Source: Streptomyces sp. NBC_00663 (GTDB lineage Bacteria > Actinomycetota > Actinomycetes > Streptomycetales > Streptomycetaceae). From it: a stretch of DNA of 64,000 nucleotides. The DNA lies in contig NZ_CP109027.1 of NCBI RefSeq assembly GCF_036226885.1, positions 5,704,001 through 5,768,000 on the forward strand. The letters are read 5' to 3'. Below are positions 35,450 through 43,480 of the stretch, one piece after another; the first letter of the stretch is position 1; each line of letters begins with the position of its first letter. The translations under genes were made by a program, and so were the position numbers. Under the pieces are notes generated by a model. It saw only the letters and a program-made list of their open reading frames with translations. It was not told where the DNA came from and did not search any database.

Positions 35450-36724
35450 GTGCGCCGCCGCCTGATCCAGTCGACGCTCGCCGTCGTTCTCGTCGTCATC
35501 GCCGTGTTCGGCGTCTCGCTGGTCATCGTCGAGACCCGGACCATCAGTAACAGCGCCCAGGAACGCGTCGACTCCGAGGCGGTCCGGCTGGCCAGCATCA
35601 TCGACAGCCGGCTCCTCGGCGAGCAGACCGTCGACGCGGACGTGCTCAAGGACCAGGTCGCGGGGGAGCGGTACGCCGAGATCCGCATCCCCGGCGAGCC
35701 GCTCATCGAGGTCGGCACCAGGCCCACCGGTGACGTCATCAGCTCCACCGAGAGAGGCGAGGAGGGCGAGACGGTCACCGTCCAGGAGCCGCGCTCGTCC
35801 GTGACCCGCGAGGTCGGCCGGACCCTGCTGATCATCGGGGCGGTGGCACTGCTCGCGGTGATCGCCGCCGTGCTGCTCGCCGTACGGCAGGCCAACAAGC
35901 TGGCCTCACCGCTGACCGACCTCGCCGAGACCGCCGAGCGCCTCGGCTCCGGCGACCCCCGGCCCCGGCACAAGCGGTACGGCGTCCCCGAGCTGGACCG
36001 GGTCGCCGACGTCCTCGACTCCTCCGCCGAGCGCATCGCCCGCATGCTCACCGCCGAGCGGCGCCTCGCCGCCGACGCCTCCCACCAGCTGCGCACCCCG
36101 CTGACCGCGCTGTCCATGCGCCTGGAGGAGATCACCCTCACCGACGACCCGGACACGGTGAAGGAGGAGGCGACGATCGCGCTGACGCAGGTGGAGCGAC
36201 TGACGGACGTCGTCGAGCGGCTGCTCACCAACGCCCGCGACCCCCGCACCGGCTCCGCCGTCTCCTTCGACCTCGACGAGGTCATCCAGCAGCAGCTCGC
36301 CGAGTGGCGCCCCGCCTACCGCAGCGAGGGCCGGGCCATCGTCAGCTCCGGCAAGCGGCATCTGCGGGCGGTCGGCACGCCGGGCGCGGTCGCGCAGGTG
36401 CTGGCGGCGCTGATCGAGAACTCGCTCATGCACGGGGGCGGCACGGTGGCGCTGCGTACCCGCGTCACCGGCAACCAGGCCGTCATCGAGGTGACCGACG
36501 AGGGGCCGGGGGTGCCGGCCGACCTCGGGGCGCGGATCTTCGAGCGGACCATCAGCGGGCGGAACTCGACGGGGATCGGCCTGGCGGTCGCGCGTGACCT
36601 CGCGGAGGCGGACGGCGGGCGCCTGGAGATGCTTCAGGCCCAGCCGGCGGTGTTCGGGCTGTTCCTGTCGCGTACGCCGTTGAAGAAGCCGTCGGTGGAC
36701 GAGCAGGAGCCTACGGTTCGCTAG
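35450..36724 (+). CDS. Membrane sensor histidine kinase
   Basis: 424 aa. Two membrane segments (about 7-27 and 124-145) enclose a short extracytoplasmic domain of about 95 residues. HAMP domain, then HisKA with Ala-Ser-His-Gln-Leu-Arg-Thr-Pro-Leu (His212), and HATPase with Asn-Ser box and Asp-Glu-Gly-Pro-Gly-Val. It phosphorylates the regulator encoded just upstream. GTG 35450 is the first possible start after that gene. The signal sensed is unknown. Confidence 0.92.
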   Translation: MRRRLIQSTLAVVLVVIAVFGVSLVIVETRTISNSAQERVDSEAVRLASIIDSRLLGEQTVDADVLKDQVAGERYAEIRIPGEPLIEVGTRPTGDVISSTERGEEGETVTVQEPRSSVTREVGRTLLIIGAVALLAVIAAVLLAVRQANKLASPLTDLAETAERLGSGDPRPRHKRYGVPELDRVADVLDSSAERIARMLTAERRLAADASHQLRTPLTALSMRLEEITLTDDPDTVKEEATIALTQVERLTDVVERLLTNARDPRTGSAVSFDLDEVIQQQLAEWRPAYRSEGRAIVSSGKRHLRAVGTPGAVAQVLAALIENSLMHGGGTVALRTRVTGNQAVIEVTDEGPGVPADLGARIFERTISGRNSTGIGLAVARDLAEADGGRLEMLQAQPAVFGLFLSRTPLKKPSVDEQEPTVR

Positions 36725-36746
36725 GGCGGACGGATGCCGAGGCTTC

Positions 36747-37322
36747 TCAGCCGACCCTCTGCTGGGAGCGCGGCCGTTTCTCCGCCTCCGCCAGGATCTC
36801 CTCCGCGCTCGCCACCAGCTCCGGGGCCGGCAGCGCCTTGAAGACCCACGACCGGTAGGACCAGAAGCGGAACAGGGTCGCGATGCCGATGCCGACGAAC
36901 TTGAAGACATTGCTGGCCAGCGGGCTGTCCCAGCCGAAGCCGTACGTCGCCACGTAGAGGACGCCGTTCTCGATCACCAGGCCGACCGCGCTGAACAGCA
37001 GGAACAGCGTCAGCTCCTTCGTACGGCCCCTCTTGTCGCGGTCGCGGTACGTGAAGTAGCGGAAGCCGATGTAGTTCGAGACGATCGCGACCACCGTCGC
37101 GATCACGCTGGCGCGCACCACCGGGAGGTCGGTCGTGTGCCGCACCAGGTTGAAGACGAGAAGGTTGACGAGCAGCCCCGCACCGCCCACGGCGCCGAAC
37201 TTGGCGATCTCGTGCACGAGCCTGCGCAGCCCTGAGGAACCACGTCCCATGGAAGTACAGGCCCCCAGTCGGTCGGTTTCGTCGACGTCGGTCGGTTTCG
37301 TCAACCCAGCCATGCTAACCAT
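36747..37322 (-). CDS. GtrA family membrane protein
   Basis: 191 aa with four membrane segments between about 35 and 160, and the GtrA motifs Lys-Phe-Gly-Ala-Val-Gly-Gly and Asn-Tyr-Ile-Gly-Phe-Arg-Tyr-Phe-Thr-Tyr. GtrA-like proteins are thought to flip lipid-linked sugars in envelope polysaccharide synthesis. ATG 37322 has GGGAGGGGGG just upstream; ATG 37313 is also possible. A 30-residue acidic/basic tail ends the protein. Confidence 0.85.
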   Translation of the reverse strand: MVSMAGLTKPTDVDETDRLGACTSMGRGSSGLRRLVHEIAKFGAVGGAGLLVNLLVFNLVRHTTDLPVVRASVIATVVAIVSNYIGFRYFTYRDRDKRGRTKELTLFLLFSAVGLVIENGVLYVATYGFGWDSPLASNVFKFVGIGIATLFRFWSYRSWVFKALPAPELVASAEEILAEAEKRPRSQQRVG

Positions 37323-37454
37323 CCCCCCTCCCGGTTGCCTGTGGGCGGACGCACACCGCCGTAAAGAAGCTGGTATGAGCGGCGGAAAGCGGGCGGAAAG
37401 CAGGCACAAAGGGGGCGCAGGAGGAGCGGAATCCGGCCGCCGTGGCGTGGCCGA

Positions 37455-37467
37455 TACCCTAGGAGCG
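37455..37467 (+). promoter_or_regulatory. Possible leaderless start of purK
   Basis: TACCCT at 37455-37460 fits a -10 element 6 bases before GTG 37467. AGGAG directly abuts the start with only one base between, too close to act as a ribosome binding site. Transcription could therefore start at the start codon. No good -35 is visible. Confidence 0.35.
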
Positions 37468-38606
37468 TGACGTTCCCGGTAGTCGGCATGGTCGGCGGGG
37501 GTCAGCTCGCTCGTATGACACACGAGGCGGGCATCCCGCTAGGCATCAGATTCAAGCTCCTCAGTGACACCCCTCAGGATTCCGCGGCGCAGGTGGTGAG
37601 CGATGTCGTCATCGGCGACTATCGCGACCTCGACACGCTGCGTGAGTTCGCGAGGGGCTGCGATGTGATCACCTTCGATCACGAACACGTACCCACCGAG
37701 CACCTCAGGGCGCTGGAGGCGGACGGCATCCCCGTGCGCCCCGGTCCCGACGCGTTGGTGCACGCCCAGGACAAGGGCGTGATGCGGGCGAGGCTCGACG
37801 CGATCGGGGTGCCGTGCCCACGGCACCGGATCGTGAGCGACCCGGCGGACGTGGTGGCGTTCGCCGAGGAGGGCGACGGCTTCCCGGTCGTGCTGAAGAC
37901 CGTCCGCGGCGGCTACGACGGCAAGGGCGTGTGGGTCGTCGACTCCGTCGAGGAGGCCGAGGACCCCTTCCGGGCCGGTGTGCCCGTCCTCGCCGAGGAG
38001 AAGGTCGACTACGTCCGCGAGCTCGCCGCCAACGTCGTACGGTCCCCGCACGGCCAGGCCGTCGCCTACCCGGTGGTCGAGTCCCAGCAGGTGAACGGCG
38101 TCTGCGACACCGTGATCGCCCCGGCCCCCGATCTGGACCCGGCCCTCGGGCTGAAGGCCGAGGAGATGGCGCTGACCATCGCCAAGGAACTGGACGTCGT
38201 CGGCCACCTCGCCGTCGAGCTGTTCCAGACCCGCGACGGCCGCATCCTCGTCAACGAGCTGGCCATGCGCCCGCACAACAGCGGCCACTGGTCGATGGAC
38301 GGCGCGATCACCAGCCAGTTCGCCAACCACGTCCGGGCCGTCCTCGACCTCCCGCTCGGCGACCCGCGCCCGCGCGCCAGGTGGACCGTCATGGTCAACG
38401 TCCTCGGCGGCGACTACCCCGACATGTACTCCGCGTACCTGCACTGCATGGCCCGCGACCCCCAGCTCAAGATCCACATGTACGGCAAGGACGTGAAGCC
38501 CGGACGCAAGGTCGGCCACGTCAACACCTACGGCGACGACCTGGACGACGTCCTGGAGCGCGCGCGTCACGCAGCCGGTTACCTGAGAGGCACGATCACC
38601 GAATGA
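37467..38606 (+). CDS. purK: 5-(carboxyamino)imidazole ribonucleotide synthase
   Basis: 379 aa ATP-grasp enzyme. Gly-Gly-Gly-Gln-Leu-Ala-Arg-Met start, Gln-Asp-Lys substrate loop, Lys-Thr-Val-Arg-Gly-Gly-Tyr-Asp-Gly-Lys-Gly ATP loop, and Asn-Glu-Leu-Ala-Met-Arg-Pro-His-Asn-Ser-Gly-His metal/substrate site. It carboxylates AIR with bicarbonate and ATP in purine synthesis. Its stop overlaps the purE start (ATGA). Confidence 0.97.
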   Translation: MTFPVVGMVGGGQLARMTHEAGIPLGIRFKLLSDTPQDSAAQVVSDVVIGDYRDLDTLREFARGCDVITFDHEHVPTEHLRALEADGIPVRPGPDALVHAQDKGVMRARLDAIGVPCPRHRIVSDPADVVAFAEEGDGFPVVLKTVRGGYDGKGVWVVDSVEEAEDPFRAGVPVLAEEKVDYVRELAANVVRSPHGQAVAYPVVESQQVNGVCDTVIAPAPDLDPALGLKAEEMALTIAKELDVVGHLAVELFQTRDGRILVNELAMRPHNSGHWSMDGAITSQFANHVRAVLDLPLGDPRPRARWTVMVNVLGGDYPDMYSAYLHCMARDPQLKIHMYGKDVKPGRKVGHVNTYGDDLDDVLERARHAAGYLRGTITE

Positions 38607-39127
38607 GCCCTGTCGTAGGCATCGTCATGGGGTCGGACTCCGACTGGCCCGTCATGGAGGCCGCCGCCCAGGCCCTCGACGAGTTCGAGATCGCGTACGA
38701 GGTCGATGTCGTCTCGGCCCACCGCATGCCGCGCGAGATGATCGCGTACGGCGAGGAGGCGGCCGGGCGTGGCCTCAAGGCGATCATCGCCGGAGCCGGT
38801 GGTGCCGCCCACCTGCCCGGCATGCTCGCCTCCGTCACCCCGCTGCCCGTCATCGGCGTCCCGGTCCCGCTGAAGTACCTCGACGGCATGGACTCGCTGC
38901 TGTCGATCGTGCAGATGCCAGCGGGCGTCCCGGTCGCGACCGTCTCCGTCGCCGGGGCCCGCAACGCCGGTCTCCTCGCCGCCCGTATCCTCGCCACCTC
39001 CGACGAGGAACTCCTCGGCCGGATGAAGGAGTTCCAGCAGGAGCTCAACGACCAGGCCACCGAGAAGGGCAAGCGGCTGCGCGCCAAGGTCGAAGGGCCG
39101 GGCAACGGCTTCGGCTTCGGGAAGTGA
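38603..39127 (+). CDS. purE: N5-carboxyaminoimidazole ribonucleotide mutase
   Basis: 174 aa class I PurE. Gly-Ser-Asp-Ser-Asp-Trp, Ser-Ala-His-Arg (catalytic His) and Ala-Gly-Gly-Ala-Ala-His-Leu-Pro-Gly-Met are the family signatures. It moves the carboxyl group of N5-CAIR to C4, directly after PurK. Overlaps purK and the dipeptidase by 4 bases on each side. Confidence 0.97.
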   Translation: MSPVVGIVMGSDSDWPVMEAAAQALDEFEIAYEVDVVSAHRMPREMIAYGEEAAGRGLKAIIAGAGGAAHLPGMLASVTPLPVIGVPVPLKYLDGMDSLLSIVQMPAGVPVATVSVAGARNAGLLAARILATSDEELLGRMKEFQQELNDQATEKGKRLRAKVEGPGNGFGFGK

Positions 39128-40311
39128 CCGCCGTGAGCGCACTGGAGACCGCCCGGGAACTCCTCGCCGAGTTCCCGGTCGTCGACGGCCACAACGACCT
39201 GCCCTGGGCCCTGCGCGAACAGGTCCGCTACGACCTCGACGCCCGTGACATCGCCACCGACCAGAGCGCCCATCTGCACACCGACCTCGCGCGACTGCGG
39301 GCCGGTGGCGTGGGCGCGCAGTACTGGTCGGTGTACGTCCGCTCGGACCTGCCCGACGCGGTGCCGGCGACCCTCGAACAGATCGACTGCGTACGGCAGT
39401 TGATCGACCGCCACCCGGACGCCCTGCGCGCCGCGCTCACCGCGGCCGACATGGAGGCGGCGCGCGCGGAGGGCCGTATCGCCTCGCTGATGGGCGCGGA
39501 GGGCGGGCACTCCATCGCCAACTCCCTCGCCACACTGCGGGGGTTGTACGCGCTGGGCGTGCGCTACATGACGCTCACGCACAACGACAACAACGACTGG
39601 GCCGACTCGGCGACGGACGAGCCGAACGTGGGCGGTCTGTCGGCCTTCGGCCGTGCCGTGGTCGCGGAGATGAACCGCGAGGGCATGCTCGTCGACCTGT
39701 CGCATGTGGCGGCCACGACGATGCGGGACGCGCTGGACACCTCGGTGGCCCCGGTGATCTTCTCGCACTCCTCGTCGCGCGCCGTGTGCGACCATCCCCG
39801 CAACATCCCGGACGACGTCCTGGAACGCCTCGCGGGCAACGGCGGCATGGCGATGGTGACCTTCGTGCCGAAGTTCGTGCTCCAGGCCGCCGTGGACTGG
39901 ACGGCCGCGGCCGACGACAACATGCGGGCCCACGGCTTCCACCACCTCGCCACCACCCCCGACGCGATGAAGGTGCACCGCGCCTTCGAGGAGCGCACCC
40001 CGCGCCCCATCGCCACGGTGTCGACGGTCGCCGACCATCTCGACCACATGCGCGAGGTCGCGGGCGTCGACCATCTCGGCATCGGCGGCGACTACGACGG
40101 CACGGCGTTCACCCCGGACGGCCTGGACGACGTGTCCGGCTATCCGAACCTGATCGCCGAGCTGCTCGACCGCGGGTGGTCCAACGCCGACCTCGCCAAG
40201 CTGACTTGGCAGAACGCGGTACGGGTGCTGGGCGCGGCGGAGGACGTGGCGCGGGACCTTCAGGCGACCCGGGCGCCGTCCAACGCGACGATCGAGTCGC
40301 TCGACGGCTGA
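39124..40311 (+). CDS. Membrane dipeptidase (M19, renal dipeptidase family)
   Basis: 395 aa. Zinc ligands His23 and Asp25 (Asp-Gly-His-Asn-Asp), bridging Glu126 (Gly-Ala-Glu-Gly-Gly-His), His194 (Leu-Ser-His) and His215 (Ser-His-Ser-Ser-Ser), plus Gly-Gly-Asp-Tyr-Asp-Gly, are all present. It should hydrolyse dipeptides; no export signal is seen, so a cytosolic role. GTG 39124 overlaps purE as GTGA; GTG 39133 is an alternative. The 3' end overlaps the convergent Old Yellow Enzyme gene by 52 bases. Confidence 0.92.
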   Translation: MTAVSALETARELLAEFPVVDGHNDLPWALREQVRYDLDARDIATDQSAHLHTDLARLRAGGVGAQYWSVYVRSDLPDAVPATLEQIDCVRQLIDRHPDALRAALTAADMEAARAEGRIASLMGAEGGHSIANSLATLRGLYALGVRYMTLTHNDNNDWADSATDEPNVGGLSAFGRAVVAEMNREGMLVDLSHVAATTMRDALDTSVAPVIFSHSSSRAVCDHPRNIPDDVLERLAGNGGMAMVTFVPKFVLQAAVDWTAAADDNMRAHGFHHLATTPDAMKVHRAFEERTPRPIATVSTVADHLDHMREVAGVDHLGIGGDYDGTAFTPDGLDDVSGYPNLIAELLDRGWSNADLAKLTWQNAVRVLGAAEDVARDLQATRAPSNATIESLDG

Positions 40312-41390
40312 GAGCCGGTTTCGTACAGGGCGGGGTAGTCGGTGTATCCGGCCGCCCCGCCCACGTACATCAGATAGCGGTCCCGTACGGGGTTCAGCGG
40401 TGCCCCCAGCCGCAGCCGTGCGACGAGGTCGGGGTTGGCGAGGAACGGCCGGCCCAGGGCGATCAGGTCGGCGCCCGCGTCGAGGAGCCGGTGCGCGGCG
40501 TCGGTCACGGCCCCCGTGGCGAGTTCGCCGAGCACCGGGTTGGCGATGAGGGTGCCGTGCCATTGCGCGCGGATCCGCTGGAACACCGGCGCGTCCGGAT
40601 CGGCGTGCACGACGTGCAGATAGGCGAGCCCCAGGCGGTTCAGCCGGGCGACCAGCGCCGGGTAGAGGTCCGCCGTGTCGCCCTCCTCGATGCCGTTGAC
40701 GGTGAGCCCGGGGGAGAGCCGTACGCCCACCCGCCCGGCTCCGACCGCCGCGGCGACGGCCTCGACGACCTCCGCCGTGAACCGGATGCGGGCGTCGACG
40801 GAGCCGCCGTACGCGTCCGTGCGGCGGTTGGTGTTGCGGGCCAGGAACTGGTGCAGGAGATAGCCGTTGGCGGAGTGCACCTCGACGCCCTCGAAGCCCG
40901 CCTCGACCGCGTTCCGCGCGGCGGTCGCGAAGTCGGCGACCGTGGCGTGGATGTCGTCGAGGCTCATCTCCCTCGGTGTGACGGCCGGTTGGTGACCGTC
41001 GGGGGTGAAGACCGTGTCGGGGAGCGGGACGGGGGAGGGGGCGAGCGGGGTGTGTCCGCTGTTCGCCGGGTGGCCGACCCGGCCACCGTGCTGGAGCTGG
41101 AGGAACATCCGTCCGCCCGCCTCCCGCACGGCGTCCGTCACCCGCCGCCAGCCGGTGATGTGGGCCGGGGTGTGGATCGCGGTGATGTTCGGATACGTCT
41201 GCCCCACCGCGTTCGGCGTCGCGGCCTCGGCGACGATCAGACCGGCGGAGGCGCGCTGGGCGTAGTACTCGGCCATGAGGCCGGTGGGGGTGCCGTCGGC
41301 GGCGGCGCGGTTGCGGGTCATCGGGGCCATCACCAGGCGGTTGGGGAGGGCGAGGGGGCCGAGGGAGGTGGGTTCCAGGATCTGCGTCAT
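40260..41390 (-). CDS. Old Yellow Enzyme family NADH:flavin oxidoreductase
   Basis: 376 aa FMN-dependent TIM barrel. Ala-Pro-Met-Thr-Arg-Asn-Arg at the N-terminus, Leu-Gln-Leu-Gln-His-Gly-Gly-Arg, and the active-site pair His/Asn in Val-His-Ser-Ala-Asn-Gly-Tyr-Leu, followed by Asn-Arg-Arg-Thr-Asp-Ala-Tyr-Gly-Gly-Ser. It is of the NemA/YqjM alkene-reductase class, reducing electrophilic enones or nitro compounds. Divergent from a MerR regulator with a MerR-type promoter between them. There is no ribosome binding site before ATG 41390, and the predicted transcript begins at or very near the start codon. It probably responds to electrophiles (inference). Confidence 0.92.
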   Translation of the reverse strand: MTQILEPTSLGPLALPNRLVMAPMTRNRAAADGTPTGLMAEYYAQRASAGLIVAEAATPNAVGQTYPNITAIHTPAHITGWRRVTDAVREAGGRMFLQLQHGGRVGHPANSGHTPLAPSPVPLPDTVFTPDGHQPAVTPREMSLDDIHATVADFATAARNAVEAGFEGVEVHSANGYLLHQFLARNTNRRTDAYGGSVDARIRFTAEVVEAVAAAVGAGRVGVRLSPGLTVNGIEEGDTADLYPALVARLNRLGLAYLHVVHADPDAPVFQRIRAQWHGTLIANPVLGELATGAVTDAAHRLLDAGADLIALGRPFLANPDLVARLRLGAPLNPVRDRYLMYVGGAAGYTDYPALYETGSQPSSDSIVALDGARVA

Positions 41391-41396
41391 GACCGT

Positions 41397-41428
41397 ACGC
41401 TAGAACCTGACATCAGTGTCAGATTCAA
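41397..41428 (-). promoter_or_regulatory. MerR-type promoter/operator of the Old Yellow Enzyme gene
   Basis: On the minus strand, TTGAAT (41428-41423) and TAGCGT (41402-41397) are separated by 20 bases. That is the overlong spacing typical of promoters activated by MerR regulators. The spacer contains the perfect dyad CTGACA-N4-TGTCAG (41407-41422). The -10 ends 6 bases before ATG 41390, implying a leaderless message. Confidence 0.65.
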
Positions 41429-41440
41429 GTCGAGGTGTCC

Positions 41441-41800
41441 ATGCGGATCGGTGAACTGGCCCGGCGCACCAACGTCAGCGAGCGGTCGCTGCGCTACTAC
41501 GAGACCCAGGGGCTGCTCGCAGCCGACCGCACCCCCGGCGGGCACCGGGACTATCCGGAGGCGGCCGTGGACCGCGTCGTGCGGATCCAGGAGCTGTTCG
41601 CGGCCGGGCTGCACAGCGAGAAGATCCGGCAGCTGCTGCCCTGCATGCGGGACCGGGACGGCGGCCCCTCCGTCGTCGCCACCCCCAAACTCGTCGCCGA
41701 CCTGGCGCGGGAACGGGACCGCATCGACCGCATGATCCGGGATCTGGAGCGGTCCCGGGACACCCTCGACGAGGTCATCCAGGTGGCCCGCGGAAGCTGA
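41441..41800 (+). CDS. MerR-family transcriptional regulator
   Basis: 119 aa. Winged helix with Arg-Ile-Gly-Glu-Leu-Ala-Arg-Arg-Thr and Leu-Arg-Tyr-Tyr-Glu-Thr-Gln-Gly-Leu-Leu, then a dimerisation helix (about 80-112). Only one Cys (in Leu-Pro-Cys-Met), so it is not a typical metal- or SoxR-type sensor; a small electrophile sensor is possible. It sits 50 bases from the divergent oxidoreductase and should control it and itself through the dyad. ATG 41441 is used; GTG 41435 is in frame. Confidence 0.9.
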   Translation: MRIGELARRTNVSERSLRYYETQGLLAADRTPGGHRDYPEAAVDRVVRIQELFAAGLHSEKIRQLLPCMRDRDGGPSVVATPKLVADLARERDRIDRMIRDLERSRDTLDEVIQVARGS

Positions 41801-41906
41801 CCCGCGTACCCCCGAACGCCCCACCCACCAGGAAGCCCTCGGTACCCCGTGCGACCGTGACCGTACTGCTGATCATGCCGCCGATCACGACGTACGGGAG
41901 CACGCC

Positions 41907-43025
41907 ATGGCAGACCTCCAGGACGAACTGGACACCACGACCGAGGTCGGCGCGCTCGACGGCCTGACCGACCCCTTCGTGGCGGACGAGCCCTACGCCC
42001 CCGTCTCCGACCCGGACTCCGGCCCCCTGGAGCGCGCGCACGCCATCCTCGCCGCGCACCCCGTCGCCGACGGCTACAGCGGACTGCCCTGGGCCCTGCG
42101 CCACCTGCCCTGGTTCGACCTGGAACTCGGCGAGAGCTCCGTCGACACGGACGTGCCCCGGCTGCGCGAGGGCCATGTGGGCGCGCTGTTCTGCTCGCTG
42201 CACCTGCCCGAGAGCATCGGCGGCGACCGGGCCGTGGGCGCCACCCTCGAACAGCTCGACCTCGTGCGGACGGTCGTGGGCACCCACCCCGAGGGCCTCC
42301 GCCTCGCCCACACCGCCGGCGAGATCGCCGACGTACGGCACTGCGGCCGCGTCGCCGTCCTGCTCGGCCCGGCCGGCGCCGCCGCCCTCGGCGACTCCCT
42401 CGGCATCCTGCGCTCGCTGCGCGCCCTCGGTCTGCGCGCCCTCACCCTGTCCGGCGTCTCCTGGGCGAGCGAGGCGGGTCTCACCCGGTTCGGCGAGGAG
42501 GTGCTGCGCGAGATGAACCGGCTCGGCGTCCTCGCCGACCTGTCCGGCGCCTCCGCCGACACCGTCCGCCGCGCGCTCGCGGTCTCCAAGGCGCCGGCCC
42601 TGTGCAGCCGCTCCGCCGCCCGCGCCCTGCGCCCGCACCCGGCCAACCTCCCCGACGACCTGCTCGCCGAGCTGGGCGCCGCCAAGGGCCTGTGCATGGT
42701 GCCGCTCACCGCCGAGCAGACCGGCCCGAGCGTGCGGGACGTGGCCGACCATCTCGACCATGTGCGCGAGGTCGCGGGACCGGAGTGCGTCGGCCTGTCC
42801 GGCACCTACGACGCCGGCACCGCCCACCCCCAGGACCTCGCCGACGCCTCCTGCTACCCGCTCCTCGTCGCCGAGCTGCTCCGGCGTGGCTGGGCCGAGT
42901 CCGACATCGCCCTGCTGACCTGGGGCAACGTCCAGCGCGTCCTGCGCAGCGCGGACTTCACGGCCCGCGCCGCCCGGGAGCGACGCGAGCCGTCGACGGC
43001 GAAGATCTCAGACCTGGACGGGTAG
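41907..43025 (+). CDS. M19 dipeptidase-like protein lacking all metal ligands (pseudoenzyme)
   Basis: 372 aa, alignable along its length with the M19 dipeptidase at 39.1 kb, including the C-terminal Ser-Leu-Asp-Gly/Asp-Leu-Asp-Gly end. Every zinc ligand is changed. Asp-Gly-His-Asn-Asp is Asp-Gly-Tyr-Ser-Gly (55-59), Glu126 aligns with Ala156, His194 with Gly214 and His215 with Arg235. Gly-Gly-Asp-Tyr-Asp is Ser-Gly-Thr-Tyr-Asp. The frame is intact with normal codon use, so it is maintained, not decaying. It also has a 40-residue N-terminal extension. A regulatory or binding role is more likely than catalysis. GGGAG lies 8 bases before ATG. Confidence 0.85.
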   Translation: MADLQDELDTTTEVGALDGLTDPFVADEPYAPVSDPDSGPLERAHAILAAHPVADGYSGLPWALRHLPWFDLELGESSVDTDVPRLREGHVGALFCSLHLPESIGGDRAVGATLEQLDLVRTVVGTHPEGLRLAHTAGEIADVRHCGRVAVLLGPAGAAALGDSLGILRSLRALGLRALTLSGVSWASEAGLTRFGEEVLREMNRLGVLADLSGASADTVRRALAVSKAPALCSRSAARALRPHPANLPDDLLAELGAAKGLCMVPLTAEQTGPSVRDVADHLDHVREVAGPECVGLSGTYDAGTAHPQDLADASCYPLLVAELLRRGWAESDIALLTWGNVQRVLRSADFTARAARERREPSTAKISDLDG

Positions 43026-43077
43026 CCGACGACGGGTGACTGTCGACGGCGAGGTCTCAGACCTGGACGGGTAGCCG
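42992..43077. repeat. Short tandem duplication of the dipeptidase-like 3' end
   Basis: A 37-base segment (42992-43028) containing the last codons and stop of the M19-like gene recurs as a 36-base copy at 43042-43077 with one indel and one change, separated by 13 bases. The second copy encodes, on the other strand, the last six residues and stop of the VOC protein. Confidence 0.85.
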
Positions 43078-43464
43078 CCGGGCCACGTCGATCCGGCAGA
43101 GGCAGAACGGATGCCCCGCCGGGTCGGCGTACACCCGGAAATCCTCCTTGTCCTCGGCGTGCAGCGCCCGCGCCCCCAGCTCCAGCACCTTCTTCTCCGC
43201 CGCCTCGACGTCCTCCCACGTCGACCCCGCGTCGAAGTCGATGTGGAACTGCTGCGAGTTGCGGTCCGCGCGCGGCCACTCCGGCGGGGTGTACCCCTCG
43301 GCCCGCTGGAAGGAGAGCCGGGGCCCGCCCGGCACATCGAGCACGACCCACTCGGGATCGTCGTCCTGCGGCGTACCGCCCACCACCCCCGCGTAGAAAC
43401 GGGCGAGCGCCCGCGGGTCGGGGCAGTCGAGGACGACGGAACGGAAACGGGTCACAGCGGTCAT
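43057..43464 (-). CDS. VOC (glyoxalase/dioxygenase fold) family protein
   Basis: 135 aa. One VOC domain with the start Val-Leu-Asp-Cys-Pro-Asp-Pro-Arg-Ala-Leu-Ala-Arg-Phe-Tyr, Gln-Gln-Phe-His-Ile-Asp-Phe and the end Asp-Pro-Ala-Gly-His-Pro-Phe-Cys-Leu. Such proteins are often annotated as glyoxalase-like; substrate unknown. ATG 43464 has GGGAGG 8 bases upstream. Close paralogue of the next gene. The C-terminal residues come from a duplicated DNA segment. Confidence 0.85.
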   Translation of the reverse strand: MTAVTRFRSVVLDCPDPRALARFYAGVVGGTPQDDDPEWVVLDVPGGPRLSFQRAEGYTPPEWPRADRNSQQFHIDFDAGSTWEDVEAAEKKVLELGARALHAEDKEDFRVYADPAGHPFCLCRIDVARRLPVQV

Positions 43465-43480
43465 GGGTATACCTCCCGGC

